Positions 33,311 to 41,997 of a stretch of DNA of 64,000 bases are shown one piece after another. How positions within the stretch are numbered: position 1 is the first letter of the stretch; each line of letters starts with the position of its first letter. The translations under genes and the position numbers were made by a program. The notes below the pieces were generated by a model. It searched no databases. It was not told the origin of the DNA and saw only the letters and a list, made by a program, of their open reading frames with translations. Source of the stretch: Bacteroidota bacterium (GTDB lineage Bacteria > Bacteroidota > Bacteroidia > UKL13-3); the NCBI GenBank assembly GCA_947457395.1, contig CANGVA010000014.1, positions 1 to 64,000 on the forward strand, read 5' to 3'.

Positions 33311-34932
33311 TCAATAATTATTTTTTTAACCACATTCAATTGATTACCCTTCAGCTCCAACATATATAAACCTGCGGGAATATCTTTCAATGAAATCTCA
33401 CTGATTTGCTCACCGTAAACCTGATGAACTTGCCTGCCCGATAAATCATAGATACGGGCCGATTGAAGATTGGCATGGTTTGCATCAATAAATAGCTGGT
33501 GTTTCGCAGGATTCGGGTAAACACGCACAGAACTCGCAGGCAGCAACTCGTTCACACTATTTGAAAAATCAATTGTAAGATTATCCAGCGCAAAGAACGC
33601 AGGTGTATTCATACCAAACGTACCATTATCAGTTGAAGACAAGATAAACTCCAAACTATCTACCAAACCCAACGAGGAAAGGTTTAGCCACTTCCAGGTG
33701 TTTACAATATAATCTTTACTGTTGTCACTATTTCGGTAATCAGCCAGATAAAAATTAACAGAATCTGCTTTCCTATTTCCACCCAAAAAAGCTTTTACTG
33801 TTAACAAAAAATAATCCGGATCGTTACCTGATTGGCCTCCGAATTTTTTGGCGAATGCATCCCCGTTTTTCATACTCAAAGCAGCATAGGTAGTGTTGGT
33901 TACATACATGCCGGTTACGATGGGAGTAGGCAGAATATTGGTTGGTATAACCACCCTACATTTGTTTTGTGCAACGGCATATTGCTTGGATGAATCAGCA
34001 CCTAAGCCTGCATAACTACTATATAAATTAGCATAACCCGGAGTTATAGTATCAAGTATGTTGCTAATGGCAAAACCACTGCTCCAATAATCACCAAATG
34101 ATGAAACAGTGTAAGCAGAAGGGAATAAAGCCAGTCCGCTTAAATAATTTTTGGTAAGAATGGTATCTACTTTATTGCGATAGGTACCACTTAAAAGCAT
34201 GAGGTTTTCAAAGTCGGCTGTATCACGCAAGGTCATGATGTCATCCACACAGAAAAACGAGGGCGTGTTCATACCAAAATTGCCGTTATCTGTGCTAATT
34301 AACTTCATCAGTAAGGAATCAACCTTACCCAAGCCACGCAAATTAACATAGGACCAATTTTTTACTATATAATCCTGTGCATTGTTAGCAAACCTGTAAT
34401 CGGCCAGATAAAACACAACGCTGTCATTTTTAAGTGTTCCGTTTTTCCATGCTTTAACCACAAGTGCAAAATAGTCGGGGTCGTTACCGGTTGATCCTCC
34501 GAATTTTTTTGCAAAAGCATCACCGTTTTTCATACTCAATGCAGCATAAGTTGCATTGGTTACAAAAAAACCAAGTACAGAATCTCCGGCATCTGCACCG
34601 GTAAGATGCATGGTACTTCCACCCTGGCCAACAGCATAATTAGATGATTGATTGTTTCCGCTGCCGGCATAACCGGTATACAAGTTGTTAAAACCTCCAA
34701 GCGTATCATTCTTTATATTGGTATAGGCCCAGCCACCGGCCCAGTAGCCAACAAAAGAGGTACTGTATACAGTTGGCATACGAATGTTTCCACTCCTGAA
34801 ATTACTGAGCACAGAAGGTCCGGAAGCATTGAGTACCGATCCGGGCGAAACCGTTAAATCTTCAAATGTAGAAATCTGCGCCTGAACAATGAGCGCTTGT
34901 GTGAGCATAAAAATAGTAACTAATTTTTTCAT
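33307..34932 (-). CDS. Tandem DUF4465 protein with T9SS sorting domain
   Basis: A 541-residue exported protein with a signal peptide ending VQAQ. Two copies of a DUF4465 domain occupy about residues 20-235 and 245-455; both contain YAALSMKNGDAFAKKFGG, then DPDYF, YLADYR, STDNG-FGMNTP and a WxxxxL motif. The repeats are also close at the DNA level, most clearly near 33840-33905 and 34500-34565. The C-terminal 75 residues are a T9SS sorting domain (VYPNPAKHQL). DUF4465 proteins recur at B12 loci, but their role is not settled. It overlaps the next gene by 4 bp and follows the TonB receptor by 3 bp. Confidence 0.88.
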   Translation of the reverse strand: MKKLVTIFMLTQALIVQAQISTFEDLTVSPGSVLNASGPSVLSNFRSGNIRMPTVYSTSFVGYWAGGWAYTNIKNDTLGGFNNLYTGYAGSGNNQSSNYAVGQGGSTMHLTGADAGDSVLGFFVTNATYAALSMKNGDAFAKKFGGSTGNDPDYFALVVKAWKNGTLKNDSVVFYLADYRFANNAQDYIVKNWSYVNLRGLGKVDSLLMKLISTDNGNFGMNTPSFFCVDDIMTLRDTADFENLMLLSGTYRNKVDTILTKNYLSGLALFPSAYTVSSFGDYWSSGFAISNILDTITPGYANLYSSYAGLGADSSKQYAVAQNKCRVVIPTNILPTPIVTGMYVTNTTYAALSMKNGDAFAKKFGGQSGNDPDYFLLTVKAFLGGNRKADSVNFYLADYRNSDNSKDYIVNTWKWLNLSSLGLVDSLEFILSSTDNGTFGMNTPAFFALDNLTIDFSNSVNELLPASSVRVYPNPAKHQLFIDANHANLQSARIYDLSGRQVHQVYGEQISEISLKDIPAGLYMLELKGNQLNVVKKIIIE

Positions 34933-34935
34933 GAA

Positions 34936-36834
34936 TTAAATGTTTATATGAAGGGTGAATAAAAAATTTCTTCCGGGCATGGGCCTTTCCGGTAATACCA
35001 CATAGGAATTGTTGGTAAGGTTATTTACATGGCATTGCAGCGTGTAAGGTTTACCTTTTATTGTTAAAGTATAACCCGCTACTAAATCTGCCAAATAAAA
35101 ATCATTTAACCAATTACTGTTGTCGGTTGCCGTGTAGCGCATACCGTTGTATTGATGGTTGTATTGCATAAACACAGGCCCACAGGTCCAGGCAAAATGA
35201 TGCTGGTGTGTTAAAAAAGGTATATACAACAGTTGCTTACCAACAGATGCATCATTAGCCAATACCGATGATTGGTTGGTGGTGGCGGTGAGGTTTAATG
35301 CGGATCTCCATTTGAGTAAATGTTTACCTACTTTTTTGGCAATAGCCGCTTCTCCCTCTGCTCCCCTGCTCCAAACGGTGCGCAAATTGCGAGGTGCAGC
35401 AAATGAGCCTACGGGTACCCAAACTATCCAATTATCTACAGTTCTGCTATAAACTGTGATGCCAAACTTTAGCTCATAACCATTTATTATCGGATTGTAC
35501 TCAGCACCCAACTCCTGAGAAAAACCTTGCTCTGATTTTAATTCCGGATTTCCTCCGGGTAGAAAAAAGCGCTCATTTAATGTAGGGAAACGATAGGAAG
35601 CCGCTACATTGCCGCGCAGGTTTAGGGCTGGTAATACATGGTAAATAAATCCTGCAAATGGCACAAGTGGTGCCCTACCTTGATCCTGCCATTCCTGCCT
35701 GATACCGACATTAGAGTTAAAGTGTTTGCGGTTATCAAAATTCCAGGTGGCAAACATGGCAAACCTGTTTAACATTTTTTCGCCATGAAAACTTTCATGT
35801 CTTCCTGCTGAGGTTGTATTACTAAACGCAAGCAGTAATTGATGAAAAGGGTGCGGACGATAATGCCATTCAAATTCGCCCATATGCGTGCGGATGCGGC
35901 TATTGGCATCAATAGCCGTAGCAGGATCTGCGAAGTTCAATATTTCATAAAAACCTGCAACGCGCAGATTGGTTTGCCAGTTGCCCGATATTACCTTCCA
36001 CTCAGAAGAGATGCGGATGGCTTCATCCAACTGCGTTGCACGAGAGAATGGTTGAGACAGCACTGCCGGAATTTGTCGGTTGGCCAATTGATACCACACA
36101 AAAAAATTCAATTCTTGCTGTGCGTTAATACGAAAATGATTATCTAGTTGTATGCCTCTGCTTTCAGCAGCTGCGTGTGCGCGCAATTGCTCCGGTTTTC
36201 CGGCCAGTGAGGTGTTTTTAAATAAAAAGTTGTTACTGGTATATTGTCCATAGGCCCGCAAACGCACAAACCAGTTTTTAAACCCAACGGATGTATTTAC
36301 CCCCAAACGCTGAAACCCGAAACTGCCAAGACTTGCAGTTAATGATGTACTTGCTCTGCTGTCATATTTGGCAAGACTTTGCAAACGTATAGCACCACCA
36401 ATGGCTCCACTGCCAAACAACACTCCGTTTCCGCCATGCTCAATCAATACCTGATCGGCAAAATCAACGGGCAATAAAGATAAATCAGCCAAACCCAACA
36501 TGGTATTTTGCACATTGAATCCATTCCACAACACTGCTGTATGCTCAGCATTGCTACCACGAAAAGCAGCGGTGCTGATATTGGCTGGTCCATAGGTTTT
36601 TATAAATACAGAACTCTGTTGTGCCAGCAAATCACCTAACGTCTGATGACGTGAAACAGCTAAGGTAAAGGAATCAATGGAAGTGATTTTGGTGCCAGCC
36701 TGATATGCATCAAAGCGTGTGGCATAAACCTGCACATCCTTCAGCAACATGGCTGAGTCGGATAATACCTGACCTGAGCATGATAAAAACGCATAGCCCA
36801 GAACAAATAGCAGACATCTGATTCTTTTTTGCAT
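34936..36834 (-). CDS. btuB: TonB-dependent receptor, vitamin B12 transport (BtuB-like)
   Basis: A 632-residue outer-membrane transporter. The start at 36834 (MQKRIRC) is chosen over one four codons upstream because it begins the signal peptide directly. The plug domain carries VYATRFDA, the AAFRGSNAEHTAVLWNGFNVQ segment and GSGAIGGAIRL; the remainder is a 22-strand-type barrel ending in LHINI. The upstream cobalamin riboswitch and downstream BtuG-like gene assign it to B12 or related corrinoids. No SusC-like N-terminal extension is present. It is the first gene of the operon. Confidence 0.92.
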   Translation of the reverse strand: MQKRIRCLLFVLGYAFLSCSGQVLSDSAMLLKDVQVYATRFDAYQAGTKITSIDSFTLAVSRHQTLGDLLAQQSSVFIKTYGPANISTAAFRGSNAEHTAVLWNGFNVQNTMLGLADLSLLPVDFADQVLIEHGGNGVLFGSGAIGGAIRLQSLAKYDSRASTSLTASLGSFGFQRLGVNTSVGFKNWFVRLRAYGQYTSNNFLFKNTSLAGKPEQLRAHAAAESRGIQLDNHFRINAQQELNFFVWYQLANRQIPAVLSQPFSRATQLDEAIRISSEWKVISGNWQTNLRVAGFYEILNFADPATAIDANSRIRTHMGEFEWHYRPHPFHQLLLAFSNTTSAGRHESFHGEKMLNRFAMFATWNFDNRKHFNSNVGIRQEWQDQGRAPLVPFAGFIYHVLPALNLRGNVAASYRFPTLNERFFLPGGNPELKSEQGFSQELGAEYNPIINGYELKFGITVYSRTVDNWIVWVPVGSFAAPRNLRTVWSRGAEGEAAIAKKVGKHLLKWRSALNLTATTNQSSVLANDASVGKQLLYIPFLTHQHHFAWTCGPVFMQYNHQYNGMRYTATDNSNWLNDFYLADLVAGYTLTIKGKPYTLQCHVNNLTNNSYVVLPERPMPGRNFLFTLHINI

Positions 36835-36957
36835 AACACAAACCATTCAGCAACGAAACAAGTAGCAGGGATAAATGAATGACCGGGTTCAACAGAATAT
36901 AGTCAACCTTTATCACGTTGCTTTTTGTCCCGAAAGCTCATGATGAAATTGCTAAGT

Positions 36958-37145
36958 GGCAGGTCTTCTGACTTACTTCCGATAACTCCGGTCTTCCCAT
37001 ACACTATCTGTACAGTGACAAAGATTGGAGCTTACGTTTACACCCTTGGGTGATGAAGCTTACAGCAGCGGGTACTGTTCAGGATTTTCACCTGATTCCC
37101 TTTTAATCCCTTACTGATTGATTCAATCAATCAGTGAGGAACCAT
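36958..37145 (-). promoter_or_regulatory. Cobalamin riboswitch
   Basis: Read on the minus strand, the conserved core is GGGAATCAGGTGAAAATCC, then ACAGTACCCGCTGCTGTAAG, and the B12 box GTCAGAAGACCTGCC ends the element near 36958. A strong peripheral hairpin (CTGATTGATT / AATCAATCAG) lies at 37114-37134. It sits about 120 bases before the TonB receptor start, so binding of a cobalamin would lower expression of the B12 operon. The exact boundaries are approximate. Confidence 0.96.
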
Positions 37146-37245
37146 TTAACGGTGTCAAAAATAAAATAAAAATTAGATTTGTATAACCCTGGTTCAACAA
37201 TTTTATTAACAGCCTGATTTTGATAAACGAAAAATAACGAAAAGC

Positions 37246-37776
37246 ATGAGTAAAACATCCACCAACTATATTGCAATCAGTGTAGCCATTTTCAGGCAGT
37301 ATAAACTACTGGCAGAAAATGCGCTTGAGCAGGTAAGCCATGAGGAATACTTTTTTCAACCCGATGCTGAATCAAACAGCCTGTATCTGATCATAAAACA
37401 CATGAGTGGAAATATGCATTCGCGCTGGACTGATTTTTTAACCACAGATGGCGAGAAACCTTGGCGAAACAGGGATTCGGAATTTGAGATGAATGAACAG
37501 CCCGACACCGAACAAATCAAACAATTGTGGAAAAAAGGATGGGCATGTTTGTTTGAGGCTTTAAATAACCTAGAGGAAACTAACCTTAGCGATACTGTTT
37601 ACATACGTGGCGAAGCGCACTCGGTGATGGAAGCTATCAACAGACAAATTGCCCACTACAGCTATCATGTAGGCCAACTGGTTTTTCTTGCAAAAATAAT
37701 AAGGCAGGAACAATGGAAAACACTATCCATAGCCAAGGGCCAATCAGAAGCATATAATAAACATATTAATAAGTAA
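37246..37776 (+). CDS. DinB-like DUF1572 family protein
   Basis: A 176-residue cytoplasmic four-helix protein. The expected metal-binding histidines of the DinB/YfiT fold are seen in IIKHMSGNM and in IAHYSYHVGQLV. DUF1572 proteins are metal-dependent members of this superfamily, often thiol-transferase-like, but no substrate is established. It is followed 3 bp later by an alpha/beta hydrolase gene, so an operon is likely. Confidence 0.88.
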   Translation: MSKTSTNYIAISVAIFRQYKLLAENALEQVSHEEYFFQPDAESNSLYLIIKHMSGNMHSRWTDFLTTDGEKPWRNRDSEFEMNEQPDTEQIKQLWKKGWACLFEALNNLEETNLSDTVYIRGEAHSVMEAINRQIAHYSYHVGQLVFLAKIIRQEQWKTLSIAKGQSEAYNKHINK

Positions 37777-37779
37777 ACC

Positions 37780-38469
37780 ATGATACCCATTTTGTTACTT
37801 CATGGTGCCCTGGCATCAAAAACTCAGTTTGACTCATTGATTGATATGCTACCTGAATCTGCCAAAGCCGATGCAATTAATTTTAGCGGACACGGTGGCA
37901 AATTACCTGCCATTACCGGCTATACATTTCAAACATTTGCAAACGATATTCTGGAATATGCAGATGCACATAAATTGGATAAGCTTAATTTATTTGGTTA
38001 CAGCATGGGCGGTTATGCCGCGCTTTACTTTGCCAAACTTTATCCGGAAAGGGTTAACCGTATTTTTACGTTCAACGTTAAATTTAATTGGGATGTAGAA
38101 AGCACTCAAAAAGAAATTGCCATGCTCAATGCAGAAAATATGCTACTAAAAGTACCCGGCTTTGCCAATAACCTCATGATGCAGCATGGATTAAACATGT
38201 GGAAACAGGTGGTGCAGCAAACGGGTGATATGATGCAGCAACTGGCTGCTACCATTATGTTGGCAGATGCCGATTTTAAATTGATAAAATGTCCTGTATT
38301 GCTATCCGTTGGCGACAGCGATCAAACAGCAAGTTTAGAACAAACCCTTTCCGTTTATAAGAAACTGCCGGATGCATCTTTGTGGGTGTTGCCTGATACA
38401 GGCCATGCTTTTGAGGAGGTAGACAAAACGGCATTATGCCATCAACTCACGAGATTCTTTAGAGATTAA
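37780..38469 (+). CDS. Alpha/beta hydrolase
   Basis: A 229-residue cytoplasmic hydrolase. The oxyanion motif is LLHGALAS, the nucleophile Ser75 is in FGYSMGG, the acid is in SVGDSDQT and the catalytic His in DTGHAFEEVD. No signal peptide. The substrate cannot be told. It is paired with the DinB-like gene immediately upstream. Confidence 0.9.
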   Translation: MIPILLLHGALASKTQFDSLIDMLPESAKADAINFSGHGGKLPAITGYTFQTFANDILEYADAHKLDKLNLFGYSMGGYAALYFAKLYPERVNRIFTFNVKFNWDVESTQKEIAMLNAENMLLKVPGFANNLMMQHGLNMWKQVVQQTGDMMQQLAATIMLADADFKLIKCPVLLSVGDSDQTASLEQTLSVYKKLPDASLWVLPDTGHAFEEVDKTALCHQLTRFFRD

Positions 38470-38639
38470 AGGCTAAAATAGCAACCAAAACCCATTAAAA
38501 CAGGTAAAAACAGCTGGTTTTTTAGCAGTTTTAAAAACGCCATTTATCGACTTAATACATTGTATGTCTGGTGATTAAAATTAAAATAGTGGCTGTTTAC
38601 CTCTTTACAAGCAAGCCTAAATGCCTTATGTTTGCATCA

Positions 38640-39470
38640 ATGTTCAGATTGTTTACTCAACTTACGTGTTGCATTGCAGTTGTTTTGGTGCTGGGAGGCT
38701 GTTCCAAATATCAGAAAGCCCTTAAAAATCCGGACCTGAATAAGAAACTGGAAACTGCCCAATTTTACTACAATAAAAAAGATTACTACCGTGCATCTAT
38801 TTTATTTGAGCAGCTGCAAGACAATTTTAACGGAACAGCAATGGCTGAAAAGGTTCTTTACTATAGTGCCTATTGCAACTACGGTTTACAAAACTATCTG
38901 TTGGCAGGTTTTCAATTTAAATCCTATTACGAAAATTTTCCAACCGGGCAGTGGTCTGAAGAAAGTTTATACATGACTGCCTATTGCCAATATCTGGAGT
39001 CGCAAAGTTATTTTCTTGATCAAACCGACACAGAAAAAGGCCTGGAAGCTTTTCGGTTATTTATTAGTGTTTATCCTGAAAGCAAATACATAACGGAATG
39101 CAATGCATTAATGGATAAGCTTCGGAACAAACTTTCTTACAAAGCATATAAAACAGGCCGCCTGTATTATGATATGGGCGAGTATAAAAGTGCTATCGTA
39201 AGTTTGCAAAATGCCATCAGAGATTTTCCGGAAATGCCGCAGAAAGAAGAGCTGGATTATTTAACGGTGAAAGCATATTATGCTCTGGCCATGAACAGTG
39301 TTGAAGAAAAAAAGGCTGAAAGGTTAAGAGAAACCATATCTACATACCAAAACTTTTTAAGCGAGTACCCGCAAAGCAAATATGCCAATGAATTGCGCTT
39401 GCTTTACACCAAGATGGAAAATAACCTGAAGAAAATGGAACGTAAAAAAGACGAAACAACAAATCAATAA
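38640..39470 (+). CDS. bamD: BamD-like outer-membrane assembly lipoprotein
   Basis: A 276-residue lipoprotein with TPR repeats that belongs to the BAM complex and helps insert beta-barrel proteins into the outer membrane. The start at 38640 gives a compact signal peptide with lipobox VLGGC; an upstream ATG at 38628 and a GTG at 38571 are alternatives. The TPR region is rich in the pattern YYNKKDYYRASILFEQL and SKYANELRLLY. The gene heads a conserved Bacteroidota cluster with rpoZ, coaBC, a PorD-like gene and recN. Confidence 0.9.
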   Translation: MFRLFTQLTCCIAVVLVLGGCSKYQKALKNPDLNKKLETAQFYYNKKDYYRASILFEQLQDNFNGTAMAEKVLYYSAYCNYGLQNYLLAGFQFKSYYENFPTGQWSEESLYMTAYCQYLESQSYFLDQTDTEKGLEAFRLFISVYPESKYITECNALMDKLRNKLSYKAYKTGRLYYDMGEYKSAIVSLQNAIRDFPEMPQKEELDYLTVKAYYALAMNSVEEKKAERLRETISTYQNFLSEYPQSKYANELRLLYTKMENNLKKMERKKDETTNQ

Positions 39471-39488
39471 ACAATAAATATAAGAACT

Positions 39489-39833
39489 ATGGCAAACGTA
39501 AACTACAACAATGCACCGCAAAGCACACAGGTGCGCGACATCAGAAAAATTGATGCCCCAACAGGAAATCTGTATGAATCACTAGCTATTATTTCTAAAA
39601 GAGCTAACCAGATATCTGCACAGATGAAAGAAGAGTTACACAACAAACTTTCGGAATTTGCACACGACAGTGATACACTGGAGGAAGTATTTGAAAACCG
39701 CGAGCAAATTGAGATTTCATCTTACTATGAGCGCCTGCCAAAGCCAACTTCTATTGCAATGGAAGAGTTTTTAAACAACAAAATATACTACCGCAATCCG
39801 GAGAAAGAAAAGCGTTTGAAAGACGAGCAATAA
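39489..39833 (+). CDS. rpoZ: RNA polymerase omega subunit, Bacteroidota type
   Basis: A 114-residue protein. The omega/Rpb6 core is visible in TGNLYESLAIISKRANQISAQ, followed by the lineage-specific VFENREQIEISSYYERLPKP. This form is often annotated as a hypothetical or as an RNA polymerase subunit in the phylum. It would stabilise beta-prime during core assembly. It lies 18 bp after bamD and 7 bp before coaBC, consistent with one transcript. Confidence 0.88.
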   Translation: MANVNYNNAPQSTQVRDIRKIDAPTGNLYESLAIISKRANQISAQMKEELHNKLSEFAHDSDTLEEVFENREQIEISSYYERLPKPTSIAMEEFLNNKIYYRNPEKEKRLKDEQ

Positions 39834-39840
39834 GCCGTTT

Positions 39841-41046
39841 ATGCTGAAGGGCAAAAAAATTATTTTAGGAGTTACGGGTGGTATTGCTGCATACAAATCA
39901 GCTATGCTTACCCGTTTGCTTATTAAACAAGGTGCCGAGGTAAAAGTAATCATGACGGAGGATGCAAAAGCATTTGTTACTCCGCTTACATTGGCTACTT
40001 TAAGCAAGCATCCGATTCATTCTGCTATGGTTGCCAATGAGCAAACCGGTGAGTGGAGCAACCATGTGGAGCTGGGTTTATGGGCAGATTTATTATTAAT
40101 TGCTCCGGCTACAGCAAATACCTTAGCTAAAATGGCACATGGCTTGTGCGATAACCTCCTACTTGCAACTTATCTTTCGGCACGTTGCAAAACATATATT
40201 GCCCCGGCTATGGATCTGGATATGTTTGCGCATACAGCCACACAAAACAATCTTGAAAAACTTAGGCAATATGGTAATATTGTTTTGCCGGTAGAAGATG
40301 GTGAACTTGCCAGCGGACTAAGCGGCAAAGGCCGAATGCTGGAGCCGGAAGCCATATTGGATTTTTTAATACAGCATACCACCGCCACACAAAAATTAAA
40401 AGGCAAACGGGTTTTGGTTACAGCCGGCCCTACTTATGAGAGCATTGACCCCGTAAGATTTATTGGTAACCACTCAAGCGGAAAAATGGGTTTTGCCATT
40501 GCCGAAACCTTTGCTAGGCATGGTGCCAAGGTTACGCTCATATCAGGCCCAACGGATTTGCAACTTCAGCATGAAAATATTTCTCGCATCAATGTAACAT
40601 CTGCTGAAGAGATGTATGACAAAACCATTAAGCTGTTTAGCAAAACAGATATAGCTGTAATGAGCGCAGCAGTGGCCGATTACACCCCTGAAAAAGTGTC
40701 GATAACCAAAATCAAGAAAAGCGGCAATGAACTGCACCTGAAATTGCTAAAGACCAAAGATATTCTGGCAGAACTGGGTCGCATTAAAAACAAGAAACAG
40801 ATTCTGATAGGCTTTGCACTGGAAACAGACCATGAACTTGAAAATGCCAGAAAAAAACTAAAGGCTAAAAATCTCGATTTCATCGTGCTTAATTCACTTA
40901 AAACAGCAGGTGCAGGCTTTTCTCATGATACCAATAAAGTTACCATCATTCACAAGAATGGTAGCGTGCAGGAATTTAAATTAAAATCCAAATCAGAAGT
41001 TGCCAATGATATCGTTAATCAGATAATTGAACTGGTACATGCGTAA
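39841..41046 (+). CDS. coaBC: Phosphopantothenoylcysteine decarboxylase/ligase
   Basis: A 401-residue bifunctional enzyme of coenzyme A synthesis. The N-terminal flavin decarboxylase has GVTGGIAAYKS, the NHVELGLWAD His, and the PAMD motif (IAPAMDLDM). The C-terminal ligase has GPTYESIDPVRFIGNHSSGKMG, AAVADYTP and the KITKIKK lysine. Both domains are complete. The stop overlaps the next gene's start by 8 bp. Confidence 0.96.
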   Translation: MLKGKKIILGVTGGIAAYKSAMLTRLLIKQGAEVKVIMTEDAKAFVTPLTLATLSKHPIHSAMVANEQTGEWSNHVELGLWADLLLIAPATANTLAKMAHGLCDNLLLATYLSARCKTYIAPAMDLDMFAHTATQNNLEKLRQYGNIVLPVEDGELASGLSGKGRMLEPEAILDFLIQHTTATQKLKGKRVLVTAGPTYESIDPVRFIGNHSSGKMGFAIAETFARHGAKVTLISGPTDLQLQHENISRINVTSAEEMYDKTIKLFSKTDIAVMSAAVADYTPEKVSITKIKKSGNELHLKLLKTKDILAELGRIKNKKQILIGFALETDHELENARKKLKAKNLDFIVLNSLKTAGAGFSHDTNKVTIIHKNGSVQEFKLKSKSEVANDIVNQIIELVHA

Positions 41047-41941
41047 ATTAGGGTTGGCATTATTGTTATTATTAGCAGGCATTAACCTGCATGCGCAAGA
41101 ATTGCTTTGCGAGGTTAAAGTACTAGATAACCAAATTCAACTTACAGATAAAAGAATATTCAGAACACTTGAACAGGCACTTACGGAGTTTATGAATACA
41201 CGTAAATGGACTGAAGAAGATGTGAAGCAGAACGAACGTATTGAATGTAATATCCAGATTATTCTGAGTGAGTATGATGTGAAATCAAACCACTTTAAAG
41301 GATCAGCACAGGTGCAGGCTCGCAGACCCGTATTCGGTTCATCATATAACACAATCATTTTTAATTTTAATGATGAAAACTGGGATTTTACGTTTGTTGA
41401 ATTTCAACCCATGCTTTTTAACGATAACTCATTTAGTAGCAACCTTACCTCCCTCCTTGCCTTTTATGCCTATTATGTAATTGGGATGGATATGGATAGC
41501 TATGGCTTACTTGCCGGGACACCGTATTTTGTAAAAGCATTTCAAGTGGTTAACAATGCACAACCAACAGGCCTTGCAGGCTGGCAACCATTTGAAAGAA
41601 ACCTACGCAGCCGTTTTAACCTAACAGATAATGTGCTCAATGAGCGTTTCAAACCTCAGCGTGAAGCGTACTACAAATACCACCGCCAGGGTTTAGACCT
41701 AATGATTAAAGACCAAGAAGGAGCTAGAAAAAATATATATGCCAGTTTAGAGCTGGTTAAAAAAGTGTTTAAGGTGGCTCCCAATACCGTTATGCTTATT
41801 GTGTTTTTTGAAGCCAAGGGCGATGAGTTGGTGAATATTTATAAAGGCGCCCCGGCCAACGAAAAGCCAAAAGTCATTGCCTTACTCAGCGAAATAAATC
41901 CGGGAAACATTAGTAAGTACGAAAAAATTCAGCAGAATTAA
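41039..41941 (+). CDS. porD: DUF4835 / PorD-like protein
   Basis: A 300-residue protein with a signal peptide ending NLHAQ; the ATG at 41039 starts inside the coaBC end. The conserved parts are LLCEVKVLDNQIQ, RIECNIQIILSEYD, FKGSAQVQARRPVFGSSY and FNDENWDF, then FYAYYVIGMDMDSY. DUF4835 has been linked to the type IX secretion system as PorD. Several proteins in this window carry T9SS sorting domains, so a secretion role fits, but the biochemical function is not settled. Confidence 0.85.
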   Translation: MRKLGLALLLLLAGINLHAQELLCEVKVLDNQIQLTDKRIFRTLEQALTEFMNTRKWTEEDVKQNERIECNIQIILSEYDVKSNHFKGSAQVQARRPVFGSSYNTIIFNFNDENWDFTFVEFQPMLFNDNSFSSNLTSLLAFYAYYVIGMDMDSYGLLAGTPYFVKAFQVVNNAQPTGLAGWQPFERNLRSRFNLTDNVLNERFKPQREAYYKYHRQGLDLMIKDQEGARKNIYASLELVKKVFKVAPNTVMLIVFFEAKGDELVNIYKGAPANEKPKVIALLSEINPGNISKYEKIQQN

Positions 41942-41997
41942 ACTGTTGAAAATTCCCTGCTGATAAAATCATTTTCAGCCATTACTTTTGGGAAAGC

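Noticed and set aside
37114-37134. A perfect palindrome that could be an operator
   Set aside because: It falls within the peripheral stem region of the cobalamin riboswitch and is explained by it.
41983-41990. TACTTTTG as a -7 element of recN
   Set aside because: It fits TAnnTTTG but no TTG is found at a suitable distance upstream, and recN may be read from the upstream genes.
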